From Pseudomonadota bacterium (GTDB taxonomy: Bacteria; Pseudomonadota; Gammaproteobacteria; Burkholderiales; Thiobacillaceae): a stretch of 12,486 nucleotides of DNA. The position numbers and the translations under genes are program-made. The stretch lies in NCBI GenBank assembly GCA_030836725.1, contig JAUPLV010000058.1, positions 1-12,486 of the forward strand, given 5' to 3'. The notes below the pieces were generated by a model. The model was not told where the DNA came from. It ran no database searches and saw nothing but the letters and a program-made list of their open reading frames with translations. Below, one piece after another: positions 1 to 7,331 of this stretch (its first letter is position 1; each line of letters starts with the position of its first letter).

Positions 1-9
1 GCGGTGGGT

Positions 10-594
10 ATGGCACATCGGTTCCTGCGAGGGCTTGCGATCCTGCTGCTGTCGTTCGGCGTCGCCCATGCGCAGCCGCCCGCAGGAAAATTCACCGACG
101 CCCAGTGCATCGCCTGCCACGGCGCGGAGAGCGCGGAAGTGCACGGCTGGCGCCTCTCCAAGCACGGCGTACTGGTGCGGATCAGTACGCCCGGCCGCGC
201 GCCGGGCTGCGTCGGCTGCCACACTCCGAACGCACATCAGGCCGCCGATGCAGCGCGCATGGACCAGACCTGCGGCCGCTGTCACTCGCCGCGCTACATC
301 GCGACCCTGCGCGCCAACGGCGAGCGCATGATCGAGGTCGGCAACATGAAGCAGCGCGAGGCGCTGCAACTCCTGACCCGCGCCCGCGCCGAATTCCCAG
401 CCGCGGCCTTGCGCGACATGGAGACCCATTACCGGCATCTGCTGCAACACCTGCGCAACCTGCGCCTCGGCGTTGCCCACCAGTCGCCCGACTACCAGTG
501 GTGGCACGGCCATCCGGCGCTCGACGGCGACCTGCTGCGCCTCAAGGGCGCGTATGACGCACTGGTTCGCGGGCGCGCGGCGAAATCAAGGTAA
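10..594 (+). CDS. Secreted triheme c-type cytochrome
   Basis: The 194-residue product begins with a signal peptide (hydrophobic stretch about residues 8-19, probable cleavage after AHA at 21) and carries three CxxCH heme-binding motifs: CIACH at 33-37, CVGCH at 67-71 and CGRCH at 88-92. It should be a periplasmic electron carrier with three covalently bound hemes. The C-terminal half has no CxxCH; it is rich in Arg, Leu and His, looks helical, and contains a YQWWHGHP segment near residue 160. Similar segments occur in my recollection of multiheme hydroxylamine-oxidoreductase-like cytochromes, but this link is weak. I use the ATG at 10; a GTG at 4 in the same frame is possible and any ribosome site lies at the window edge. 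The stop is 30 bases before arsM on the same strand, so the two probably share a transcript. Its partner and substrate are not evident; a redox role tied to arsenic or selenium chemistry is inference. Confidence 0.85.
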   Translation: MAHRFLRGLAILLLSFGVAHAQPPAGKFTDAQCIACHGAESAEVHGWRLSKHGVLVRISTPGRAPGCVGCHTPNAHQAADAARMDQTCGRCHSPRYIATLRANGERMIEVGNMKQREALQLLTRARAEFPAAALRDMETHYRHLLQHLRNLRLGVAHQSPDYQWWHGHPALDGDLLRLKGAYDALVRGRAAKSR

Positions 595-613
595 CGAATT
601 GAACAGCACGAAC

Positions 614-617
614 GAGG
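614..617 (+). promoter_or_regulatory. Ribosome binding site of arsM
   Basis: GAGG lies 7 bases before the ATG at 625. A TTG at 619 in the same frame is only one base downstream of this site, so the ATG is the better start. Confidence 0.6.
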
Positions 618-624
618 TTTGAAC

Positions 625-1662
625 ATGCATGAACTGGTCAAGGACTATTACGGCAACCAACTGAAGGGCACCGCCGACCTGCGTACCTCCGCCTGCTGCG
701 ACGCCAGCCAGATGCCGGGCTGGATGAAGCCGCTGCTGGATCGCATTCACCCCGAGGTGACGGCGCGTTACTACGGCTGCGGCCTGGTCTGCCCGACCCG
801 GCTCGACGGCCTGAAGGTGCTCGACCTGGGCTGCGGCTCCGGGCGCGACGTCTATGCCCTGGCGCAACTGGTCGGCGAGCACGGCCAGGTGGTCGGCGTC
901 GACATGACCGAGGAGCAGCTGGCCGTCGCCGAAGCCCATCGCGAACACCATCGGCAGGCCTTCGGTTTCACCCGCGACAACGTTGAATTCCGGCTCGGCT
1001 ACATCGAGCAGCTGGACCAGCTGGGGTTCGAGGACGCCAGTTTCGACGTGGTGGTGTCCAACTGCGTGGTCAACCTTTCACCGGACAAGGAAGCCGTGCT
1101 GCGCCAGGTGCACCGCCTGCTCAAGCCCGGCGGCGAACTGTATTTCTCCGACATCTACGCCGATCGCCGCGTGCCGTCCGAGCTACGCAACGATCCGGTG
1201 CTGTACGGCGAATGCCTGGGCGGCGCGCTGTACTGGAACGACTTCCAGCATCTGGCCCGCCGCTGCGGCTTTGCCGACCCGCGTCTGGTGGAGGACCGTC
1301 CCATCGCCCTCACCGATCCCGCGATGGCTACGCGGGTGGGCAACCTGCGCTTCTTCTCGGCGACCTATCGCCTGTTCAAGCTCGACGGCCTGGAGCCCGA
1401 TTGCGAGGACTACGGCCAGGCCGTCGTCTACCGCGGCGGCATCCCCGGCCAGGAAGCGCGCTTCGTCCTCGACAGGCATCACGCCATCGAAGCCGGCCGC
1501 GTCTTCCCGGTGTGCGGCAACACCTGGCGCATGCTGCACGACACGCGCTTCGCGCCGCATTTCGATTTCATCGGCGACTTCTCGCGCCATTACGGCATCT
1601 TCCCCGGCTGCGGCGGCGGGCTGCCGTTCGGAGATGGGGGCGCGACGTCGGCGTGCTGCTGA
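625..1662 (+). CDS. arsM: Arsenite S-adenosylmethionine methyltransferase ArsM, arsenosugar-locus type
   Basis: A 345-residue class I SAM-dependent methyltransferase that methylates As(III) in the cytoplasm. SAM motif I (VLDLGCGSGRD) is at 65-75 and the acidic ribose contact is near GVD at 91-93. All four cysteines conserved in characterised ArsM enzymes can be placed: C24 (with C25), C52 in YYGCG, C147 in SNCVVNL, and C197 in GECLGGALY. The gaps C24-C52 (28) and C147-C197 (50) equal those of the algal enzyme (44/72 and 174/224). After residue 230 is a C-terminal domain with FPVCGNTW and FPGCGGGLPF, ending in a Cys-Cys pair at 344-345; this extra cysteine-rich tail is typical of the ArsM form seen in predicted arsenosugar loci. 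It follows the cytochrome gene by 30 bases and converges with the selD fusion. The tail may bind the trivalent arsenical or pass it on (inference). Confidence 0.93.
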   Translation: MHELVKDYYGNQLKGTADLRTSACCDASQMPGWMKPLLDRIHPEVTARYYGCGLVCPTRLDGLKVLDLGCGSGRDVYALAQLVGEHGQVVGVDMTEEQLAVAEAHREHHRQAFGFTRDNVEFRLGYIEQLDQLGFEDASFDVVVSNCVVNLSPDKEAVLRQVHRLLKPGGELYFSDIYADRRVPSELRNDPVLYGECLGGALYWNDFQHLARRCGFADPRLVEDRPIALTDPAMATRVGNLRFFSATYRLFKLDGLEPDCEDYGQAVVYRGGIPGQEARFVLDRHHAIEAGRVFPVCGNTWRMLHDTRFAPHFDFIGDFSRHYGIFPGCGGGLPFGDGGATSACC

Positions 1663-1683
1663 GCCAGGATCGGCGGCTGAAAT

Positions 1684-1746
1684 CGCGGGCAAGCCCGCTC
1701 CTACAGGGGCGATGGTGATGTTTTTGTGGGAGCGGGTTTACCCGCG
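1684..1746. repeat. REP inverted pair (REPIN-like) between convergent genes
   Basis: Two 22-base units lie head to head: 1684-1705 (starts CGCGGGCAAGCCCGCTCC) and 1725-1746 (starts TGTGGGAGCGGG, ends CCCGCG). The reverse complement of the first matches the second at 19 of 22 positions, with a 19-base loop. Each unit also has its own short stem. The GCGGGC...GCTCCTAC core is that of REP elements common in Pseudomonas and relatives. It fills the 144-base gap between the stops of arsM and the selD fusion and could fold into a long hairpin, serving as a two-way terminator or 3' RNA stabiliser (inference). No REP-associated transposase is in the window. Confidence 0.85.
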
Positions 1747-1806
1747 AAACGCACCGCCGCACACCACCGTCCTATCGCCAGCAAACTGGCTCTTGCGACG
1801 GATCGC

Positions 1807-4086
1807 CTACCCCACCAGTTGGATCGGCTCAGGCGCTTCGCCCTGGGGCAGGACCCGACCGATGCGGACGGCGTGCGGGTAGCCCAGGGCATGCAGGGCG
1901 GTGATACAGGCCCCGGCCCGGTCCTCCGGCACGCCGGCGAGCAGACCGCCGGCGGTCTGGGGATCGAACAGCAGCGGATAGTTCGGATGCGTCAGGGCCG
2001 CTTCCTGGTTGCGCAGGGCGCGGCGCAGGCGCACGTTGGCGGGCTGCAGCGAACTCAGTATTCCCGCCGCTGCAGTTTCGCGCGCACCGGCCAGCACCGG
2101 CAGGGCTTCCAGTTCGAGTTCGGCATCGACGCCTGAGGGCCGCGTCATTTCGACCAGATGGCCGAGCAGTCCGAAGCCGGTGAGGTCGGTGCAGGCGCGT
2201 GCGCCATGGGCGATCAGGCAGCCGACGGCGGCGCGGTTGGAAACCTGCATGGATTCCAGCGCCGCGTCGATCCAGCGACCCTTGGCGGCGAGGCGCGCAT
2301 GCGCGGCGAACAGCGTGCCGGTGCCGATGGGCTTGGTGAGGATCAGGGCATCGCCGGGGCGCAGCCCGCCCTTGGTCATCACCGCGGCCAGCGCCTCGTC
2401 GATGAGGCCGTTGACGGCGAAGCCCAGCGCCAACTCGCGGCCTTCGCCGGTGTGCCCGCCCACCAGCGCGCAGCCGGCTTCGTTGAGCACCGACACTGCC
2501 CCCGTCATCATCTGGAACAGGGTGTCCTCGACCTTGCTTTCCAGCCCCGGTGGCACTGTAACGATGGCGGTGGCGGACTGGGCTTCGGCGCCCATGGCGA
2601 AGACGTCGCCCAGCGCATGGTTGGCCGCGATGCGCCCGAATAGCCACGGGTCGTCGATGAAGGCACGGAAGAAATCCACTGTCTGCACCACCGCCTTACC
2701 GTGCGGCACGCGCAGCACGGCCGCGTCGTCCGGCGCGTGCAGGCCGACCAGCACGTCGTCGCGCTCGATCGGCTCGATCCGGGCGAGCGCACGTGACAGC
2801 ACCGTCGCGCCCACCTTGGCGCCGCAGCCGCCACAGCGCATGGCGAGGGCGGAGATCGCCTGGGTCTGCTCGGCCGCTTCCAGCGGGATCGCTTCGCCTG
2901 CCGGCTTCGCCCCGCGTGACTGCATCGCGGGCAGCTCGCTGAAGCGCTGCATGAAGCGGCGGTCGATCCTGTCCTTCCAGCGCCACACCCAGTCGCCGCG
3001 GGCGTAAAAGGCGCCGCGCGAGGCGATGGCATGGCGGTCGCCCGTGCTGATGAGCGCCAGCCAGCGCCGCTGCGGCCGATAAGGTTTCAACGGCTGTCCC
3101 AGCAGCGCACGGCGAATATTTTCGGTGAGCGGCGGACCCATGCGGACGGCAAACACGCCCGCCTTTTCCAGGGGGCGTTCGATCATCGAGGCGCAGTCGC
3201 CGGCGGCGAAGATGAGCGGGTCGCTCTCGGTCTGCAGGGTGTCGCGCACGCGGATGAAGCCCGCTTCGTCCAGCGCCAGCCCGGTGCCGGCCAGCCACGC
3301 CGCGCCGCCGGCTTGGGTCACCCAGACGATCTCGTCGGCCTGGAGCGTTTCGCCGCGCCGGGTTTCCAGGGTATTGGCGGCGACGCGGACGACCTCCGCA
3401 TCACGGTGCAGGGTAACGCCGCGCTGCTCCAGCACGCGCTCGAAGGCGCGGCGTACCGCGCCGTTGTGGGTCGGCAGGATGACCGATCCGGCGGTGAGCA
3501 GATGCACGCACAGCGCGTCGGGATCGCGCCCCGCTGCCTGCAGCTCGCGACGCAGCCGATGTTGCATGGCCAGCGCCAGTTCGACGCCACCGGCGCCGCC
3601 CCCCACCACGGCGAGCGTGATCACCCCCGCCTGTCCGCGCACCCGTTGCAGCAGGGCGAGCCACCGTTCATTGAACTGACGAATCGGCTTGACCGGCACG
3701 GTATGCGCGTCGGCGCCCGGCACCTGGCCGAGGCGAGGCGTCGAGCCGATGTTGATGGAGAGCACGTCGTAGGCGACCGGCGGCCGCTCGCGACAGAGCA
3801 CCCGCCGCGCCGCGCGGTCGATGCCCACCACAGCATCGCGGTAATAGCGGGCGCCGGCGAATTCGGCCAGGCGGCGCACGTCGATGTGCACCGCCTCGCA
3901 GTCGTAGTGCCCGGCAATGTAGCCGGGCAGCATGCCGGAATAAGGGGTGTCGGTATCGCTGCAGATCAGGGTCAGGCGCACCCCGTGCAGCGGCTTCATG
4001 GCCCACATGCGCAGCACGCCGACATGACTGTGTCCACCGCCGATGAGCACCACGTCACGCAGGACTGGGGTTTCCTCGCCTTGCAT
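1807..4086 (-). CDS. selD: Selenide, water dikinase fused to an N-terminal FAD/NAD(P)H oxidoreductase domain
   Basis: A 759-residue two-domain protein. Residues 1 to about 385 are a pyridine nucleotide-disulfide oxidoreductase-like flavoprotein: FAD-binding GGGHSH at 16-21, NAD(P)H-binding VVGGGAGGVE at 160-169, and second FAD motif FAAGD at 293-297. From about 410 to the end is a SelD domain that makes selenophosphate from selenide and ATP. Its active-site loop reads CGGCGAK (418-424), so C421 and K424 match the catalytic Cys17 and Lys20 of E. coli SelD, while the second cysteine (Cys19) is Ala. Later SelD landmarks such as GGHTGEGRE are present. Similar fusions are known in cyanobacteria and other bacteria; the flavin domain may reduce a selenium species before phosphorylation (inference). 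AGGAG at 4092-4096 lies 5 bases before the ATG. It is divergent from the senA-like gene, 105 bases apart. It may fill the SenC role, or also serve selenocysteine or selenouridine synthesis; neither can be decided here. Confidence 0.92.
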   Translation of the reverse strand: MQGEETPVLRDVVLIGGGHSHVGVLRMWAMKPLHGVRLTLICSDTDTPYSGMLPGYIAGHYDCEAVHIDVRRLAEFAGARYYRDAVVGIDRAARRVLCRERPPVAYDVLSINIGSTPRLGQVPGADAHTVPVKPIRQFNERWLALLQRVRGQAGVITLAVVGGGAGGVELALAMQHRLRRELQAAGRDPDALCVHLLTAGSVILPTHNGAVRRAFERVLEQRGVTLHRDAEVVRVAANTLETRRGETLQADEIVWVTQAGGAAWLAGTGLALDEAGFIRVRDTLQTESDPLIFAAGDCASMIERPLEKAGVFAVRMGPPLTENIRRALLGQPLKPYRPQRRWLALISTGDRHAIASRGAFYARGDWVWRWKDRIDRRFMQRFSELPAMQSRGAKPAGEAIPLEAAEQTQAISALAMRCGGCGAKVGATVLSRALARIEPIERDDVLVGLHAPDDAAVLRVPHGKAVVQTVDFFRAFIDDPWLFGRIAANHALGDVFAMGAEAQSATAIVTVPPGLESKVEDTLFQMMTGAVSVLNEAGCALVGGHTGEGRELALGFAVNGLIDEALAAVMTKGGLRPGDALILTKPIGTGTLFAAHARLAAKGRWIDAALESMQVSNRAAVGCLIAHGARACTDLTGFGLLGHLVEMTRPSGVDAELELEALPVLAGARETAAAGILSSLQPANVRLRRALRNQEAALTHPNYPLLFDPQTAGGLLAGVPEDRAGACITALHALGYPHAVRIGRVLPQGEAPEPIQLVG

Positions 4087-4191
4087 TCAATCTCCTGTTC
4101 TTCGACTGGCCGGCGCGAGGCCTTGGGCCGCCCCCACGCCGGGACGCGCTTGCGGCATACTGGGCATCCCTTCGTGACCCGGGTTCTTCTC
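4087..4191. promoter_or_regulatory. Divergent intergenic region between selD and senA-like genes
   Basis: These 105 bases separate two head-to-head genes and must hold the selD promoter and, unless senA is read from farther away, the senA promoter. AGGAG for selD is at 4092-4096 on the minus strand. On the plus strand a CATACT at 4155-4160 could be a -10 box, but I see no good -35 partner and no Shine-Dalgarno before the senA start. No clear operator palindrome is visible. Confidence 0.4.
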
Positions 4192-5343
4192 ATGGATGCC
4201 ACCCCTGCCGATGCCGCCCGCCTGGGTGGGCGCGACGTTCTCGCTTCCGCCCTGCAGGCGAGCCGCGCCCGCACCCTGGGCCTGCTCGACGCCTATGTCG
4301 CCGCATTGGGCGACCAACTGCAGGTACCGCACGCCGCGCAGTTCAATCCGCCGCGCTGGGAAGCGGGCCATATCGGCTGGTTCCAGGACTACTGGATTGC
4401 GCGCAATCGCCAGCGCGACCGCGGCGTCGCCTGCGACCCCGACCACCTCCGTGCGGCCGGCCGGCTGGCCGAGGCGGACGCCTGGTACAACTCCAGCACG
4501 GTCGAACACGCCCGCCGCTGGCAGCTGCCGCTGCCCGGACTCACCGCCACCCGCGCCTACCTGGACGCCAGCCTGGATGAGACCCTGAGCCTGCTCGCCG
4601 CCACGCCGGAAAACGACGAAGCACTGTATTTCTTCCGTCTGGTCCTGTTTCACGAGGACATGCACACCGAAGCGGCCGTATACATGGCGCAGGCGCTCGA
4701 CATTCCGCTGCCGCCAGCGCTCTCCGGCGTCGCCCCGCACTTGCCCGGGAACGCCGCGTTGGCGCTGCCCGCGCAGACCTGGATGCTGGGCCACAGCGGC
4801 GCCGGCTTCGCCTTCGACAACGAGCTTGCCGCCCATCCGGTCGAGGTGGCGGCGTTCGAGATCGACAGCCAGGTGGTGAACTGGAGGCGCTATCTGCCGT
4901 ATCTCGACGCCACCGGCGCCGCGCCGCCGCGTTATCTGCGCCGCGCGAGCGGCAACTGGCAGGCGAAGCGCTTCGGAAGCTGGCAGGAGCTGGATCCGGA
5001 CGCACCCGCCACCCATCTCACCTGGGACGAGGCAGACGGCTGGTGCCGCTGGGCCGGACGCCGGCTGCCCACGGAAATTGAATGGGAGATCTCCGCCACA
5101 AGCCATCCCGACTTTTGCTGGGGCGCGGTGTGGGAATGGACGGCAAGCCGTTTCATGCCTTACCCCGGTTTTGCGCCCCACCCCTACCGCGACTATTCCG
5201 CGCCCTGGTTCGGAAACCGCTACGTGCTGCGCGGCGCCAGCCATGCCGCCGCGCCGCGCATGGCCCATCCTCGCTATCGCAACTTCTTCACGCCCGAACG
5301 CAACGACCTGCACAACGGCTTCCGCAGCTGTGCCGCGCGGTGA
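4192..5343 (+). CDS. senA: EgtB-family nonheme iron enzyme, probable selenoneine synthase SenA
   Basis: A 383-residue protein with the two domains of EgtB/SenA enzymes: an N-terminal DinB-like helical domain and a C-terminal formylglycine-generating-enzyme (FGE-sulfatase) domain. The iron triad is visible as H60 in EAGHIGW and H154/H158 in HEDMHTE. SenA couples hercynine to a selenosugar, whereas EgtB uses gamma-glutamylcysteine or cysteine. The C-terminus favours SenA: YPGFAPHPY (324-332), a DYS-PWF segment, LRGAS, and PRYRNFFTPER (360-370) followed by GFRSC, which I recognise as the EgtB-related signature (TIGR04373) of selenoneine loci. Placement beside selD and near egtD fits. The start is uncertain: ATG 4192 is used, GTG 4174 adds six residues, and neither has a Shine-Dalgarno. 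The open frame continues much farther upstream, but that part only mirrors selD. EgtB proper or an OvoA-like sulfoxide synthase are less likely alternatives. Confidence 0.83.
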   Translation: MDATPADAARLGGRDVLASALQASRARTLGLLDAYVAALGDQLQVPHAAQFNPPRWEAGHIGWFQDYWIARNRQRDRGVACDPDHLRAAGRLAEADAWYNSSTVEHARRWQLPLPGLTATRAYLDASLDETLSLLAATPENDEALYFFRLVLFHEDMHTEAAVYMAQALDIPLPPALSGVAPHLPGNAALALPAQTWMLGHSGAGFAFDNELAAHPVEVAAFEIDSQVVNWRRYLPYLDATGAAPPRYLRRASGNWQAKRFGSWQELDPDAPATHLTWDEADGWCRWAGRRLPTEIEWEISATSHPDFCWGAVWEWTASRFMPYPGFAPHPYRDYSAPWFGNRYVLRGASHAAAPRMAHPRYRNFFTPERNDLHNGFRSCAAR

Positions 5344-5427
5344 CGCCACGCCCAGGCTCCGTGCGGGCAACGCGGTCGCGCTCGATTTCGCTCCTGCCGG
5401 GAATCGGGGCGGCCTCACCGGCACCCT

Positions 5428-6378
5428 TCACGCATGCGCGGCGAACACCGCGAACCAGTCCTGCTCATCCCGCCAAACGCGGAGATGGCTGAAACCGGCG
5501 TCGCGCAGCAGCGCGGCGAAATCGTCCAGCCGCCACTTGCAGGAATTCTCGGTGTGGATGCGTTCACCGGCTGCGAACCGGCGTTCGCCGCCGGGCCAGC
5601 GAACCATTGCATCGCGCACGGCTTCGAGATGCATCTCGATGCGCGATGCGGCCGCGTTGAAGAAGGCGACGTGGCGCCAGTCGGCAATGTCGAAGTCGGA
5701 CCCGATCAGGCGGTTGAGGTGCAGCAGCAGGTTGCGGTTGAACGCCGCGGTCACCTGCAGCGCGTCGTCGTAGGCCGGCTCCAGCACGGACACCGGCTTG
5801 ACCAGGTCGACGCCGATGAGCAAGGCGCCCCCTTCGCAGGCAACGTGCACCTGGCGCAAAAAGACGAGCGCCTCCGCCGGTGTGAAGTTGCCGATGCTGG
5901 AACCGGGATAGAACAGGGTGCGCGGACCGGGGCCGGCCTCCACCGGCAGCGCCAGGGTCTGCGAGAAGTCCAGGCCGATGCCCAGCATTTCCATGGCCGG
6001 ATGCTGATATTGCAAGCGGTCGAGGGATTCCTTCAGGAAATCGGCGGAGATATCCACCGCCACATAGCGTCTGACTGCGAGGGCGTCGAACAGGCGGGCG
6101 GCCTTTTCGCAGTTGCCGGCGCCCAGGTCCACCAGGGTGGATGCCGGGCCGACAGCGGCCGCGATCTCGCCGAGGTGCGCGCGGAAGATGGCCGCCTCGG
6201 TACGCGTCGGGTAGTACTCGGGCAACGCGGTGATGGCGGCGAACAGGCGCGACCCGAGCGCATCGTAGAGGTACTTGGGGGCGAGCGCGGCACGCGGCGC
6301 GGTCAGGCCGACGATCAGTTCGGCGCGCATCGCCTGCGGGTCGTCGCGGGCGATCTGGATCAGCCGCGGCGCATTCAT
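5428..6378 (-). CDS. egtD: L-histidine N-alpha-methyltransferase EgtD
   Basis: A 316-residue SAM-dependent enzyme that trimethylates the alpha-amino group of histidine to give hercynine, the precursor of ergothioneine and selenoneine. Family motifs run in order: PKYLYDALGS, LPEYYPTRTE (52-61, histidine-binding Tyr), VDLGAGNCEK (83-92, SAM), FYPGSSIGNF (156-165, with the Asn that contacts the carboxylate), DLVKP, AYDDA plus TAAFNRN (about 202-216), RIEMH (246-250), and HTENSCK (275-281, with the Glu/Ser pair of the substrate pocket). ATG 6378 aligns with the usual N-terminus. An in-frame ATG at 6456 would add 26 residues; it directly abuts the TGA of the upstream glycosyltransferase gene (TGAATG), so ribosomes could reinitiate there. 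It is convergent with senA, whose stop is 84 bases away. No EgtA, EgtC or EgtE is nearby, which favours a selenoneine over a mycobacterial-type ergothioneine role. Confidence 0.92.
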   Translation of the reverse strand: MNAPRLIQIARDDPQAMRAELIVGLTAPRAALAPKYLYDALGSRLFAAITALPEYYPTRTEAAIFRAHLGEIAAAVGPASTLVDLGAGNCEKAARLFDALAVRRYVAVDISADFLKESLDRLQYQHPAMEMLGIGLDFSQTLALPVEAGPGPRTLFYPGSSIGNFTPAEALVFLRQVHVACEGGALLIGVDLVKPVSVLEPAYDDALQVTAAFNRNLLLHLNRLIGSDFDIADWRHVAFFNAAASRIEMHLEAVRDAMVRWPGGERRFAAGERIHTENSCKWRLDDFAALLRDAGFSHLRVWRDEQDWFAVFAAHA

Positions 6379-6456
6379 CGGATGGCTGCGGCGCGGACCG
6401 GCGTGTGCGGGGCAGGCAGAGCGGTCATGGCGGACAAGGGCTCCCAAAACAAACAT

Positions 6457-7074
6457 TCAACCTGAAAACCCGGAATCGATCCACCCTGCGGCCAGATCGG
6501 CGGGCACGTCGATGTCCCGCAGCGTTTCACCCAGCCAAACATTCCAGCCCAACGCCGCCATCCGCCCGAGCGTGAGATCGGCCACAGCAGCGGTGCTCCA
6601 GGGGATGTCCCCGAACAGGCTCGCGTCGAAGACGCGCAGGCCCAGCAACACGTAGCCGCCGTCCGCGGCGCGATGCAGCACCGCATCGTGCGACATCAGC
6701 TGCGCGGCGGCGATGCGCAGGCGTTCCGTGGTGAGTTCGGGGCAATCCGTGCCGGTCAGCAGCACTGCCTCGCCCCGCGCAATGGCGCGCTGCGCGGCGC
6801 GGGCCATGCGCGCGCCCAGATCGCCTTCGCCCTGGTCGCTGGTCTCGATATCCGCCGGCAGCGGGATGCCCGCCCAGTCGGGGGAATCCGGCGCCGGGCT
6901 CATGCACAGCTCGACCGGGCCAACTGCGGCAACGCGCGCCGCACCCAGCGCCAGATCGAGCATGCGCGCCGCCAGCCGCGCCGCGCCCGCTTCGCCCAGC
7001 GCCGGGATCAGCCGGGTCTTGACCCGGCCCGGCACGGGCGCCTTGGCGAAGATTAGAATGCGCACGGGAGTCAT
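6457..7074 (-). CDS. DUF2064 glycosyltransferase, TIGR04282 (arsenosugar-locus) type
   Basis: A 205-residue nucleotidyl/glycosyl-transferase-A fold protein of the DUF2064 group. Visible motifs are ILIFAKAPVPGRVKTRL (6-22, nucleotide loop), GTDCPEL (108-114), ADGGYVLLGL (137-146) and DIDVPADL (187-194). This family resembles MobA/CofC nucleotidyltransferases; databases name it from gene context as an arsenosugar biosynthesis glycosyltransferase, and the chemistry is not settled as far as I know. ATG 7074 fits the family N-terminus; GTG 7092 would add six residues and neither has a strong ribosome site. The stop abuts a possible egtD start, so the two are probably cotranscribed. Its usual partner, the TIGR04283 transferase, lies at 10944-11621 beyond a block of defence-type genes. 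It might activate or transfer the sugar of an arseno- or selenosugar (inference). Confidence 0.82.
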   Translation of the reverse strand: MTPVRILIFAKAPVPGRVKTRLIPALGEAGAARLAARMLDLALGAARVAAVGPVELCMSPAPDSPDWAGIPLPADIETSDQGEGDLGARMARAAQRAIARGEAVLLTGTDCPELTTERLRIAAAQLMSHDAVLHRAADGGYVLLGLRVFDASLFGDIPWSTAAVADLTLGRMAALGWNVWLGETLRDIDVPADLAAGWIDSGFSG

Positions 7075-7331
7075 GACATCGCGCTCGTTCACCTTGTGCT
7101 TGTCGAATGGAATTTCATGAAATTGATTTTATTTGAATTGTTTCGCTCATGGCTCGACATGGCTCCCTGTGAGTGATCGAAGGGCTTGCCACGAACGGAA
7201 TACATCAGTGCATTCTTGATGTCGGGTGGCCACGTATTTGCGGTAAATACTATAAACCTCGCCCCCTGTAACATTGGACATTCGTCAGCCGGTAGCTTGA
7301 CTTTCATTTCCTTGTTGTCAAAAATGCCAAC
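7075..7331. other. Intergenic region, AT-rich left edge of accessory block
   Basis: These 257 bases separate the minus-strand glycosyltransferase from the plus-strand toxin gene. GC falls abruptly after about 7105 (runs such as TTGATTTTATTTGAATTG). The region must hold the toxin-antitoxin promoter; a TACTAT near 7246-7251 could be a -10 box, but no good -35 is seen. An open frame on the minus strand crosses this stretch and overlaps the toxin gene; I judge it not to be a gene. Confidence 0.4.

Noticed and set aside
3031..4191. 387-codon upstream extension of the senA frame
   Set aside because: This part lies antisense to selD, shows no family resemblance, and SenA/EgtB proteins start near 4192.
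5395..5423. TGCCGG...CCGGCA stem between senA and egtD stops as a terminator
   Set aside because: Only 6 base pairs with a 17-base loop and no T-run on either strand; too weak to call.
4087..5424. 445-codon open frame on the minus strand opposite senA
   Set aside because: It mirrors the senA-like gene, whose plus-strand product has clear iron-site and family motifs; the minus product is a low-complexity Arg/Ala/Gly-rich sequence typical of GC-rich antisense frames.
5434..6465. 343-codon plus-strand open frame opposite egtD
   Set aside because: EgtD on the minus strand carries all family motifs; the plus frame has none.
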